DNA of 64,000 nt, from contig CALVUD010000002.1 in NCBI GenBank assembly GCA_944363505.1, positions 124,001 through 188,000 on the forward strand, in the 5' to 3' direction. Shown here one piece after another: positions 30,649-39,100 of the stretch (position 1 is the first letter of the stretch; each line of letters opens with the position of its first letter). A model generated the notes under the pieces. The model made no database searches and was not told the DNA's origin. It saw only the letters and a list, made by a program, of their open reading frames with translations. Position numbers and translations under genes: made by a program. The stretch is from an uncultured Clostridia bacterium. Lineage in GTDB: Bacteria > Bacillota > Clostridia > Christensenellales > DTU072.

Positions 30649-32648
30649 TTTTGTCCTCCGAGCTTAGCGGAAAAGTTGTCCACCTTGTTGAAGTTGGCTT
30701 TTTCGTTGATAAACTCCTTGCGCTTGTCCGCGCCCGTACCCATCAGAAGCGAGATCATCTCGTCGGCTTCCGCCGCGTCCTCTACGGTGACGCGCGTCAG
30801 CGTGCGGGTCTTTGGATTAAGCGTCGTTTCCCACAGCTGATCGTCGTTCATCTCGCCCAAACCTTTATAACGCTGGAGATTGTAACTGCCGCGCATCGAC
30901 GAAAGTATTCTGTCCAGTTCCTGGTCGTTATACGCGTATCGGGTCTCCCCTTTCTGCGTTATCCTGTACAGCGGAGGCATGCCCAGATAAACGTGCCCTT
31001 CCGTAACGAGCTGACGCATGTACCTGTAAAAGAAGGTCAGCAGCAGGCAACGGATATGCTCGCCGTCGTGGTCGGCGTCCGCAAGAATGATGATCTTGTC
31101 GAACTTCAGGTTTTTGATATTGAAATCCTTGTCGAAGTCGGTGCCGAGCGCGTAAATAATCGTGTTTATTTCGGCATTGCCCAGAATATCGACCTTCTTT
31201 ACCTTTTCGGTGTTCAGCGGCTTGCCCCTCAGCGACAGCACCGCCTGGAAAGTGCGGTCCCTGCCCTTTTTGGCGGAGCCGCCCGCCGAATCGCCCTCGA
31301 CTATAAACAGCTCGTTACGGGAATAGTCGCGCCCGGAACACATCGAAAGCTTACCGATGGCGTTCTTGCCCGTCATGCTGTTTTTGGAATTGCGCATCGC
31401 CTCTTTGACGCGCTTTTCCTCGGCGCGCGTCTTTCCCGCGTTGATCGCGAGTTTTGCGATCATCTGCGCGACGTCCTTGTTGCGCGATTCGGACAGATAA
31501 GCCGTCATCTTCTCGTAAACGAGGCTGTCCATCAGTCCCTTTACCTCGGGATTGCCGAGCTTGGTTTTGGTCTGACCCTCGAACTGCACCTGCTTTAGTT
31601 TGAGGTTTATCACCGCGGTCATGCCTTCGCGGTAGTCCTCGCCCACAAGCTGCAAATCCTTTTCCTTTATCAGCTTGTTACGCTTGATGTATTCGTTCAT
31701 CGCCTTGGTGAACGCGAGTTTGAAACCGGTTTCGTGCGTGCCGCCCTCGGTGGTCGGGATATTGTTGACGTAGGAAATTATGTTTTCGACGAAAGTGTCC
31801 GTGTACTGAACGGCAACCTGAAGCTTCAATCCGTTTTCGGGAGATTCCGCCTCGAGATATATGACTTTGTCGCTGCGTACCTCCTTGGTTTCGTTGAGGC
31901 TCTTTACAAAATCGGTCAGACCGCCTTTATATCGGTATTCGTAGCGTTTGATCTCACCCGTTTCCTCGTCGGGAGCGCGCCTGTCCTCGAAGGTGAACAT
32001 CGTGCCTTTGTTCAGGAAAGCCAGTTCTTTCAGACGCTGACGTATAGTCCTCGCGTCGAAATCCACCGTTTCGAAAACGTCCTTGTCGGGTTTGAAACGC
32101 ACCTTGGAACCGCGCACGGAGGTCTTGCCCGTTTCGTGGAGCGGATCGACGGATACGCCCGAATGAACGGTGCCGTCGGGATCGTCTACCCTGGCGAAAC
32201 GCTCGAAATAAACTTTTTTTCCGGTATAGACTTCGACTTCCAACCACTCCGAAAGCGCGTTGACGACCGATGCGCCAACGCCGTGGAGACCGCCGCTGTA
32301 TTTATAGTCGTCGTTGGAAAACTTGCCGCCCGCGTGCAATCTCGTAAAAACCAGATCGACGCCCGTCTGTTTATGGACTTTATTGACGTCCACGGGAATA
32401 CCTCTGCCGTTGTCCCTGACGGAAACGGAGCCGTCCTCGTAGATCACGACGTCCACGGTGTCCGCGAATCCGTTCATTACTTCGTCAACCGCGTTGTCCA
32501 CTATCTCCCATATCAGGTGATGCAGACCACGCGGACCGGTCGAGCCGATATACATGCCGGGACGTTTTCTGACGGGTTCCAGCCCCTCCAACACGTTAAT
32601 GGCGTCGGCGTTATATTGGGAATGAGTAGTTTCGGTTTTCTTCGCCAT
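30645..32648 (-). CDS. parE: DNA topoisomerase IV subunit B
   Basis: A 667-residue ATPase subunit. The GHKL ATP site (EIVDNAVDEVMNG, DNGRGIPVD), the GLHGVGASVVNALS lid and the TOPRIM motifs EGDSAGGSAKKGRD and DADHDGEHIR are present. The ATG at 32648 is chosen because GGAGG lies 5 nt upstream; the 11 codons before it in frame have no such site. It is the first gene of parE-parC-der and acts in chromosome decatenation. Confidence 0.92.
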   Translation of the reverse strand: MAKKTETTHSQYNADAINVLEGLEPVRKRPGMYIGSTGPRGLHHLIWEIVDNAVDEVMNGFADTVDVVIYEDGSVSVRDNGRGIPVDVNKVHKQTGVDLVFTRLHAGGKFSNDDYKYSGGLHGVGASVVNALSEWLEVEVYTGKKVYFERFARVDDPDGTVHSGVSVDPLHETGKTSVRGSKVRFKPDKDVFETVDFDARTIRQRLKELAFLNKGTMFTFEDRRAPDEETGEIKRYEYRYKGGLTDFVKSLNETKEVRSDKVIYLEAESPENGLKLQVAVQYTDTFVENIISYVNNIPTTEGGTHETGFKLAFTKAMNEYIKRNKLIKEKDLQLVGEDYREGMTAVINLKLKQVQFEGQTKTKLGNPEVKGLMDSLVYEKMTAYLSESRNKDVAQMIAKLAINAGKTRAEEKRVKEAMRNSKNSMTGKNAIGKLSMCSGRDYSRNELFIVEGDSAGGSAKKGRDRTFQAVLSLRGKPLNTEKVKKVDILGNAEINTIIYALGTDFDKDFNIKNLKFDKIIILADADHDGEHIRCLLLTFFYRYMRQLVTEGHVYLGMPPLYRITQKGETRYAYNDQELDRILSSMRGSYNLQRYKGLGEMNDDQLWETTLNPKTRTLTRVTVEDAAEADEMISLLMGTGADKRKEFINEKANFNKVDNFSAKLGGQK

Positions 32649-32684
32649 CGTTCCTCCGAAGTGTAAATTGAAATAGCACAAAAT

Positions 32685-32713
32685 ATAGTACCATACTATT
32701 TATAAAATGTCAA
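32685..32713 (-). promoter_or_regulatory. parE operon promoter
   Basis: A perfect TTGACA (32708-32713) and TACTAT (32685-32690) with 17-bp spacing on the minus strand. Confidence 0.7.
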
Positions 32714-32774
32714 TATGTTGGGGTATATTGCGCGCGAATGTGCGCGTAAAGCGCCTACAAGCGCAGAAAATCTT

Positions 32775-33470
32775 TCATTCTCCCAGCGAGCGAAGCGTAT
32801 TTAAAAGTTTTTCGCTGAGACGTTCCTTTTCCTTTACGACGACGTGAGTGGGACGGCTTCTGACGACCTCGACGACCGCGTTGACGTCGGCGTTTTCGGT
32901 AAGGCGCGGCACGACGTGCTCGCGCTCCGCGGAAACACTCTTTATGCGCTCCGCGGAAAAAACCTCTATGCCGTTATCCTCGTCGACGGTGAGAAAATAC
33001 GGTACCAATGCGTAAACGTCCTCGGCGGAGGAGCATTGTTTCAGTAATAACGCCGCAAGTTCTTTCAGTCCGCTCCAGCCCTCTTTCAGGGCTTCCAGCC
33101 TGAAATCCACCAAGGTTTTCAAGGCTATTTCCCTTTCGCCGCGCACGGCTTTTCTGACGCGCTTGAGTTCCTCTTCCTTTTCCACGCTCATCAGTGCGCC
33201 TATCAATGCGTATATTTCGTAATCGGTATTTTGGTAATCCTTTGAGAGCGGTTCGAGTTCCCTGAACTTATAAAACGAACATACGGTTTCGCCGATAACG
33301 TCGAAAACGGCTTCGCCCGATACGGGTTTTATCGGCACGATCCTGACGAATTGACGGTGTTTCTCGGTTAAAAATTCGACGCCTCGGGCTGAAAGCGACT
33401 CCGATATATACTTTAGCTCTCCCTCCTCCCCGTTACCGATCAGAAGGGAGGGCGTAACTGATTCGGTCAT
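32775..33470 (-). CDS. Unknown protein, possibly YtxC-like
   Basis: A 231-residue soluble protein, not firmly recognised. It has no signal peptide or membrane helix. The order of elements (an N-terminal ligand-like alpha/beta part, a central helix with LVDFRLEALKEG, a stretch YALVPYFLTVDEDNGIEVF, and a C-terminal RPTHVVVKEKE beta-strand) resembles the layout of the sporulation-associated YtxC family, which has an FRLK helix, an LLRYFV segment and a PRKIILH-type end. This is a comparison from memory and should be treated as a lead. It lies 20 nt after rnc on the same strand, so it is probably in the rpmF-plsX-rnc transcript. Confidence 0.5.
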   Translation of the reverse strand: MTESVTPSLLIGNGEEGELKYISESLSARGVEFLTEKHRQFVRIVPIKPVSGEAVFDVIGETVCSFYKFRELEPLSKDYQNTDYEIYALIGALMSVEKEEELKRVRKAVRGEREIALKTLVDFRLEALKEGWSGLKELAALLLKQCSSAEDVYALVPYFLTVDEDNGIEVFSAERIKSVSAEREHVVPRLTENADVNAVVEVVRSRPTHVVVKEKERLSEKLLNTLRSLGE

Positions 33471-33490
33471 AACCCTATTATATGAAAGAA

Positions 33491-34207
33491 TTATTTTATT
33501 GATACCGAATTGTCGCCCTCTGAAAGTTTCCCGAGCGCTTTGCAGGCCGCCACGCGCTCCGCGATCTTTTTGGATTTTCCCGCGCCGCTGCCGACCAGTT
33601 CGCCGTCGATATACGCATGCGCCACGAACCCGTTAAGCAACGCGCCGCCGTCAGCCTCTTTACTGATTATTTCGGCGCGGAGCGCGCGTTTGGCGGCGTA
33701 TTCGTAAAACTCGGATTTAAAGTCGTTACCGACAGAACCGATTTTACCGTTCAACGCGGAATTAAGTTCCCTTAATACGAACCGGCGCGCTTCGTCTATC
33801 CCGCCGTCCAGCATGATGGCTCCCACGCACGCCTCGAAAACGTCTTCTTTTACGTTATCGCTCGCCACGACTTCGCCAGAAGCCTTGCCGTTGCCGTGCA
33901 GGACGTATCCGATAATACCGATACGTTCAACCGCCTCTTTCAGCGTCGCGCCCGACACCACGCCCGATTTAAACTTGGTTAAAAAACCTTCGTCCTTGTC
34001 CGGGAATTTATCGATAAGCTCCGTGCTGACTATCATTCCGAGTACGGAATCGCCCAAAAACTCCAGTCTTTCGTATGAAGAATGCGATTTATGCTCGTTC
34101 GCGTAAGACGAATGGGTCAATGCCGCGTCCAACAGCGACAGGTTCTTGAACTTATACCCTAATTTTCCCTCCGCCTCCGAGAGCGCGTTTCTGCGTTCAG
34201 GCTTCAC
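33491..34207 (-). CDS. rnc: Ribonuclease III
   Basis: A 238-residue double-strand RNA endonuclease. The signature ERLEFLGDS (about 46-54) and the second catalytic region DVFEACVGAIMLDGG are followed by a dsRNA-binding domain ending with GAGKSKKIAERVAACKAL. A GTG at 34207 is preferred because GGAGG sits about 8 nt upstream; it overlaps the plsX stop by 11 nt. RNase III matures rRNA and, in type II CRISPR systems such as the one in this window, also cuts the tracrRNA-precursor crRNA duplex. Unlike the common rnc-smc-ftsY order, smc-ftsY is located elsewhere in this genome. Confidence 0.93.
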   Translation of the reverse strand: MKPERRNALSEAEGKLGYKFKNLSLLDAALTHSSYANEHKSHSSYERLEFLGDSVLGMIVSTELIDKFPDKDEGFLTKFKSGVVSGATLKEAVERIGIIGYVLHGNGKASGEVVASDNVKEDVFEACVGAIMLDGGIDEARRFVLRELNSALNGKIGSVGNDFKSEFYEYAAKRALRAEIISKEADGGALLNGFVAHAYIDGELVGSGAGKSKKIAERVAACKALGKLSEGDNSVSIK

Positions 34208-35177
34208 GGTCTTCGCCCTCCGCAAGCGAAAGCGCCTGAAGTATCGCCGCGGAAACGGACTTCGCCTTCGACGAGCCGTGCGCCTTAACGACCACTTTCT
34301 CCAGCCCCAGCATCACCGCGCCGCCGTAGGCGTTGTAATCCATCGTCGTTTTCAGCGATTTGAGCACGGGCTTTAACATGAAGTATCCGACCTTGGCTCT
34401 CAGCCCGCCGTTCACGATGCCCTCTTTCAACAGCGTCATGAACGCGAGCGCCGTGCCCTCGCAAGCCTTCAGCGCGATATTGCCGCTGAAACCGTCCGAA
34501 ACCACCACGTCGTAATCGCCCGATAGTATCTCCCTTGCTTCCATGTTCCCGACGAAATTCAGCTTCTCGTCCGCCTTGATCGACGCGAACGCGGAACGGG
34601 TGAGGTCTGTTCCCTTTTTATCCTCTGTCCCGTTTGAAAGCAGTCCTATTCTCGGATTTCGGATACCCAGACTGCGTTTTGCCATATCAGAGCCGAGTAC
34701 CGCGAAATTATACAGCATTTCGGGTTTGCACTCCGAATTGGCGCCGCAGTCCACCATTATCACCCTGCCGCCCTTGACCGTAGGCAGTACGGGCGCTAAC
34801 GCCGCGCGCAATACTCCGGGTTTTCTTTTCACCAGAAGCGTCGCCGCGGTCAGGACTGCGCCCGTGCTTCCCGCAGAAACGTACCCCCTCGCATCGGGAT
34901 CGGAATTCAAGACGTAAAATCCCTTGACCAGCGAGGAATTTTTCATCTTTCTGACCGCCTCCACGGGGGCCATGTCGTTGGTGATGACGTCGGGGGCTTC
35001 GACCACTTCGACGCGCGCGGAATCGAAAGAATATTCCTTCAGCAGCGCGTTTATCTCGTCCGATTTACCGGTTAAGACGACCTTAAACCCCTCTCTTTCG
35101 GAAAGAGCGTTCACGGCGCCCGATACTATCTCGCGGGGCGCGTTATCCCCGCCAAAAGCGTCGACAACAATTTTCAT
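34197..35177 (-). CDS. plsX: Phosphate acyltransferase PlsX
   Basis: A 326-residue enzyme that converts acyl-ACP to acyl-phosphate for phospholipid synthesis. The N-terminal VVDAFGGDNAPREIV motif and the GSTGAVL, GANSECKP and VSDGFSGNIALK blocks are diagnostic. AAGGA lies about 8 nt before the ATG, directly after the T-run of an intergenic hairpin. It lies between rpmF and rnc, as in many Bacillota. Confidence 0.96.
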   Translation of the reverse strand: MKIVVDAFGGDNAPREIVSGAVNALSEREGFKVVLTGKSDEINALLKEYSFDSARVEVVEAPDVITNDMAPVEAVRKMKNSSLVKGFYVLNSDPDARGYVSAGSTGAVLTAATLLVKRKPGVLRAALAPVLPTVKGGRVIMVDCGANSECKPEMLYNFAVLGSDMAKRSLGIRNPRIGLLSNGTEDKKGTDLTRSAFASIKADEKLNFVGNMEAREILSGDYDVVVSDGFSGNIALKACEGTALAFMTLLKEGIVNGGLRAKVGYFMLKPVLKSLKTTMDYNAYGGAVMLGLEKVVVKAHGSSKAKSVSAAILQALSLAEGEDREA

Positions 35178-35201
35178 GATCTTTTTCCTTAAAAAAATAA
35201 T

Positions 35202-35220
35202 GGGAAGCCAACGGCTTCCC
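35202..35220 (-). terminator. Intrinsic terminator/attenuator between rpmF and plsX
   Basis: GGGAAGCC / GGCTTCCC, a perfect 8-bp stem with a 3-nt loop, followed on the minus strand by ATTATTTTTTT. It lies inside an otherwise tight operon, so it probably sets a high rpmF to low plsX-rnc ratio. Confidence 0.8.
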
Positions 35221-35226
35221 GACGAA

Positions 35227-35418
35227 TCAGTCTTCTTTCTTTTCCTTGGGAACTACAACCTGTCTGCCGTTGTAGTAGCCGCAATTCGGACAAACCCTGT
35301 GGCTGAGTATCTGAGTATGGCACTGCGGGCACTCCGCCAGATTGGGAGCGGTCAGCTTCCACTGAGCGAAACGCGTGTTTCCTCTCTGCTTCGACACTTT
35401 ACATTTAGGTACTGCCAT
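35227..35418 (-). CDS. rpmF: 50S ribosomal protein L32
   Basis: A 63-residue ribosomal protein. It starts MAVPKCKVSKQR and has the zinc-binding pair CPQC and CPNC (the zinc-containing L32 form). GGAGG precedes the ATG. It is the first gene of the rpmF-plsX-rnc group behind a consensus promoter. The yceD (DUF177) gene often found just upstream is absent here. Confidence 0.97.
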   Translation of the reverse strand: MAVPKCKVSKQRGNTRFAQWKLTAPNLAECPQCHTQILSHRVCPNCGYYNGRQVVVPKEKKED

Positions 35419-35456
35419 GTTGCACCTCCTATCTTTAACGTAGAAATTCTATCAAG

Positions 35457-35492
35457 CCCGTTTATTATATACAATTAAAAACGGGTTGTCAA
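35457..35492 (-). promoter_or_regulatory. rpmF promoter with embedded inverted repeat
   Basis: A perfect TTGACA (35487-35492) and perfect TATAAT (35464-35469) with 17-bp spacing. CCCGTTT (35457-35463) and AAACGGG (35479-35485) form a perfect 7-bp inverted repeat that flanks the -10 region and could be an operator. Confidence 0.8.
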
Positions 35493-35502
35493 ACGATTTT
35501 TC

Positions 35503-36726
35503 CTATTTACGGATATTCCCCGCCTTTTCGGCAAGTTCCTTGGCGTCGCGCGCGATAACCAGTTCCTCGTTGGTCGGAATTACGACGACTTTGACCTTGG
35601 AACCGGGCTTATGCAATTCTACCGGACCCTTAGCCGAGAATCCCGAAGAATTCTTTTCAAAGTCGAAATCGACGCCGAACACCTCGAGTCCTTTCATTAT
35701 AAGTTCGCGGGCAAACGGAGAATTTTCGCCGATACCGCCGGTGAACACGATACAGTCGAGTCCGCCCATAGCGGCGACGTAAGAACCGATGTATTTCCTG
35801 ACCCTGTAAGCGAACATGTCGAACGCCAGCTTGGCGCGCTCGTCGCCCTTGGCGCAAAGCGCGGTCAGATCCCTGCAATCGGAATACCCGGCGATACCCT
35901 GGAATCCGCATTCCTTGTTCAGATAAGTTACTATCTCGGAAGCGGTCTTTCCTTTCTGCTCCGCTAAAAATCCTACCGCCGCGGCGTCGATGTCGCCGCT
36001 CCTGGTACCCATGACCATGCCTTCGAGAGGAGTCAGTCCCATGCTCGTGTCCACGCACTTTCCGTCGACGACGGCGGCGAGCGAAGAACCGTTGCCGAGG
36101 TGGCAGGTTACGACCTTGGAGCCTTTGAAGCCGAGGTATTTCACCGCTTCGCCCGAAACGAATTTATGCGAAGTTCCGTGGAAGCCGTACTTCCTGACGC
36201 GGTATTTTTTATAGTCCTCGTATTTTATCGCGTACATATAAGCGTATGCCGGCATGGTGGAATGGAACACGGTGTCGAAAACCGCGACGTTGATCTTGTC
36301 GGGCATAAGCTTTAAGCAACTGCGTATGCAACCGATGTTGGCAGGCATGTGCAAAGGTCCCAGCACCGTGTTACGGTCGCAAATCTTCAGCACCTCGTCG
36401 TCGACTATGACCGAAGAAGTGAAATCCTCGCCGCCGTGGAGAACCCTGTGCCCTATCGCGCCCACTTCGTCCATAGAGGCGACCACTCCCTTTTCGGGAT
36501 CGGTCAGCGCTTTCATGACCATTTCGAAGGCTTCCGTATGATCGTTGATAAGGCGTTCGACCACAATGGTCTTGTCGGAAGCGCCTATCACGTCCTGCTT
36601 CAGCTTTCCCGTAAGTCCGGTACCTATCTTTTCGACGATGCCTTTGCCTATCGTCGATTCGTCCGTCGTATCGATGACCTGATACTTCAGCGACGAACTT
36701 CCCGCGTTCAACACCAGTATTTTCAT
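35503..36726 (-). CDS. ackA: Acetate kinase
   Basis: A 407-residue ASKHA-fold kinase that makes ATP from acetyl phosphate, the last step of acetate fermentation. MKILVLNAGSSSLKYQ at the N-terminus, the GHRVLHGG and GTSHK motifs and the VVTCHLGNGSSLAAV and FTGGIGENS blocks are diagnostic. AGGTGAT precedes the ATG. It lies 60 nt downstream of pta on the same strand, so the two are co-transcribed. Confidence 0.98.
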   Translation of the reverse strand: MKILVLNAGSSSLKYQVIDTTDESTIGKGIVEKIGTGLTGKLKQDVIGASDKTIVVERLINDHTEAFEMVMKALTDPEKGVVASMDEVGAIGHRVLHGGEDFTSSVIVDDEVLKICDRNTVLGPLHMPANIGCIRSCLKLMPDKINVAVFDTVFHSTMPAYAYMYAIKYEDYKKYRVRKYGFHGTSHKFVSGEAVKYLGFKGSKVVTCHLGNGSSLAAVVDGKCVDTSMGLTPLEGMVMGTRSGDIDAAAVGFLAEQKGKTASEIVTYLNKECGFQGIAGYSDCRDLTALCAKGDERAKLAFDMFAYRVRKYIGSYVAAMGGLDCIVFTGGIGENSPFARELIMKGLEVFGVDFDFEKNSSGFSAKGPVELHKPGSKVKVVVIPTNEELVIARDAKELAEKAGNIRK

Positions 36727-36786
36727 TTTATCACCTGTTCCGTAATGTCGTATTATGGATTATTTTGTAGCTGAAGCTACCGATTA

Positions 36787-37779
36787 TTATTGCAAAGTGG
36801 TAATTGCGACGACGCCCACGACGTCGGCAACGCTGCATCCGCGCGACAGGTCGTTTACTGGGCGGGCAAGACCCTGACAAATAGGTCCGATAGCGTCGAC
36901 GTTACCGAAACGCTGAACGAGTTTATAACCTATGTTACCGGACTGAAGGTCGGGGAAGACAAGTACGTTCGCGCTGCCGGCGACTCTGGAGCCGGGCGCC
37001 TTTATCGCGGCGACCTTGGGAACGATCGCGGCGTCGAGCTGAAGTTCGCCGTCCACGTCGAAATCGAGATCCGTTCTGGCTTTCAGAGCCTCGGTCGCGG
37101 CAACGACCTTTGCCACGTTGGGGTGGGATGCGGAACCTTTTGTCGAGAATGAAAGCATCGCCACTTTGGGAATTTTGATACCCGCTATATCCTTTGCCGA
37201 TTCCGCGGAAGCTATCGCTATGTCCACGAGCTGTTCGGCGGTGGGATCGGGAATGACCGCGCAGTCGCCGTAAACCATTGCGCCGTCGTCGCCGTAGGGG
37301 GAACCCTCGGGAAGTCCCATTATGAAGCAACCGCTGACGGTCTTGATTCCGGGGCGGGTCTTGATTATCTGAAGCGCGGGGCGGAGTACGTCGCTGGTGG
37401 CGTTGACGGAGCCGGCTACCATGCCGTCTGCGTCGCCGCTTTTGACCATCAGGCAACCGTAGTACAGCGGATTCTTGACCCAGATTTGCGCCTTTTCTTC
37501 GGTCATGCCCTTTTCCTTTCTGAGTTCGTACAAAAGGCTTGCGTATTGATCGGCTTTCTCGCTGGTGGCGGGATTTACTATCTCTATGCCGCTGAGGTCC
37601 GTGTCGCCCGCTTTTGCCCATATGACGCGCTCGTCGCCCAGAAGCGTTACTTTGGCGATTTTTTCACGCGTTATGATCGCCGCCGCCTGAATTATACGGA
37701 TCTCTTCACCTTCCGCCAGAACGATGTGTTTATCCAGCTTTTTTGCGCGTTCGATAATCGATTCCATTATTTTGGACAT
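36787..37779 (-). CDS. pta: Phosphate acetyltransferase
   Basis: A 330-residue enzyme converting acetyl-CoA and phosphate to acetyl phosphate. KNPLYYGCLMVKSGDADGMVAGS, GCFIMGLP and the C-terminal LVFPDLQSGNIGYKLVQR block are typical of the short Pta class without an N-terminal regulatory domain. The ATG at 37779 has GGAGG 5 nt upstream and is preferred over the ATG six codons earlier. It is first in pta-ackA and divergent from tmcAL. Confidence 0.96.
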   Translation of the reverse strand: MSKIMESIIERAKKLDKHIVLAEGEEIRIIQAAAIITREKIAKVTLLGDERVIWAKAGDTDLSGIEIVNPATSEKADQYASLLYELRKEKGMTEEKAQIWVKNPLYYGCLMVKSGDADGMVAGSVNATSDVLRPALQIIKTRPGIKTVSGCFIMGLPEGSPYGDDGAMVYGDCAVIPDPTAEQLVDIAIASAESAKDIAGIKIPKVAMLSFSTKGSASHPNVAKVVAATEALKARTDLDFDVDGELQLDAAIVPKVAAIKAPGSRVAGSANVLVFPDLQSGNIGYKLVQRFGNVDAIGPICQGLARPVNDLSRGCSVADVVGVVAITTLQ

Positions 37780-37836
37780 ATCAGCCTCCAAATACATCTT
37801 GATTTTCGGTAATTTCGGTATATAATTATATATGAC

Positions 37837-37858
37837 CTATAGTATATTACTACTATAG
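37837..37858. promoter_or_regulatory. Perfect inverted repeat in the pta/tmcAL divergent region
   Basis: CTATAGTA-TATTAC-TACTATAG is a perfect 8-bp palindrome with a 6-nt spacer. It lies in the 120-bp region between two divergent genes, 41 nt from the tmcAL start and 57 nt from the pta start. The position suits an operator for a dimeric regulator. Confidence 0.5.
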
Positions 37859-37899
37859 CGCGCATAAAATCAAGTAATTTACCAAATTTCGGGAGCGAT

Positions 37900-39093
37900 A
37901 TGAAGATAACTGCGATAATATGCGAATATAATCCTTTGACTAACGGACACGCCGAACACCTTAGGCGTGCACGGGAAGAAACGGGCGCGGACACGATACT
38001 CTGCGTGATGAGCGGCAGCTTCACACAGCGCGGAGAAGCCGCCGTCGCCGATAAATACATGCGCGCGGAACAGGCGATATACGCCGGCGCCGACATCGTC
38101 GTCGAACTGCCCACGATCTATGCCGTTTCGCCGGCGGACAACTTCGCATACGGCGCGATCAAAACGATTTCGGCGTTTCCCGACGTCCACTACCTAAGTT
38201 TCGGTTCCGAATGCGGCGACCTCGACGCGATAAAGCGAGCGGCAAACTTTCTCGCAAACGAACCCGAGGAGTTTAAGGAAGTATTGAAGCTGAACCTGAA
38301 AAACGGACTGGCGTACCCGAAAGCGAGAGCGGAGGCGCTGAAAACTTATGCCCTCTCACATCCCGAATATTCGGAGCTAACCGACATTCTCGACGCGCCC
38401 AACAATACTTTAGCCATCGCATACGCCGTACAGATATTAAAGGCTGGACTGGACATCGAACTGCATACGATAAAGCGTCTCGGAGGCGGTTACGATTCCA
38501 CCGACATCGACGTAGACTTTCCCTCGGCTTCGGCGGTACGCGAAGCGTTCAGGCGCGGAGAGATAAATAAAATCGCCGCCGCTGTTCCCAAAAGCGTACT
38601 CGGAATGCTCTCCGTATGCACGCCGCAGGGCGATACTCTGGGGGATATGGAGCTGTTCAAGCTGAAGAGCATATCGGGCTACGACCTCGAAAATTATTAC
38701 TGCGTCACGGGCGGCATACATAACCGACTTAAGATAGCGGCAAAGGACTCCACCGACATCAACGAGCTTTTGGAAAAAGCCAAGACCAAGAGTTTCACCA
38801 TGGCGCGCCTGAAAAGGATATGTCTGTACGCGCTGTTCGACATAACCAAACAGGACTGGACGGACGCGCTGAACGCGCCGCCCTACGTCAATATCCTCGC
38901 CATGAAAAAAGACAGGCGCGACATCCTCAGCAATCTGTCTTTGGGTTGCAAAAACGTTTTGACGCGCTATTCCGACGTCAATCGCGTGGACAAAAGCCTC
39001 AGAAAGTTCATAAAACTCGACTTTTCTACGCAGGGAACATTGGAGATAATCAACCGCTCGGGCGTATTCTCCAAAAAGATGCTGTTGATCTGA
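37900..39093 (+). CDS. tmcAL: tRNA(Met) cytidine acetate ligase TmcAL (YlbM family)
   Basis: A 397-residue nucleotidyltransferase-fold enzyme that acetylates the wobble cytidine of elongator tRNA-Met using acetate and ATP. The N-terminal IICEYNPLTNGHAEHL contains the HxGH-like nucleotide motif (about residues 8-20), and VMSGSFTQRGE (about 37-47) and VELPTIYAVSPADNFAYGA are family-specific. GGGAG lies 5 nt before the ATG. It is divergent from pta-ackA, the genes that make and use acetate, the enzyme's own substrate. Confidence 0.93.
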   Translation: MKITAIICEYNPLTNGHAEHLRRAREETGADTILCVMSGSFTQRGEAAVADKYMRAEQAIYAGADIVVELPTIYAVSPADNFAYGAIKTISAFPDVHYLSFGSECGDLDAIKRAANFLANEPEEFKEVLKLNLKNGLAYPKARAEALKTYALSHPEYSELTDILDAPNNTLAIAYAVQILKAGLDIELHTIKRLGGGYDSTDIDVDFPSASAVREAFRRGEINKIAAAVPKSVLGMLSVCTPQGDTLGDMELFKLKSISGYDLENYYCVTGGIHNRLKIAAKDSTDINELLEKAKTKSFTMARLKRICLYALFDITKQDWTDALNAPPYVNILAMKKDRRDILSNLSLGCKNVLTRYSDVNRVDKSLRKFIKLDFSTQGTLEIINRSGVFSKKMLLI

Positions 39094-39100
39094 ATAAGTA

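Noticed and set aside
36767..36780. GTAGCT-GA-AGCTAC hairpin between pta and ackA
   Set aside because: A 6-bp stem with a 2-nt loop and no T-run; too weak to call a terminator.
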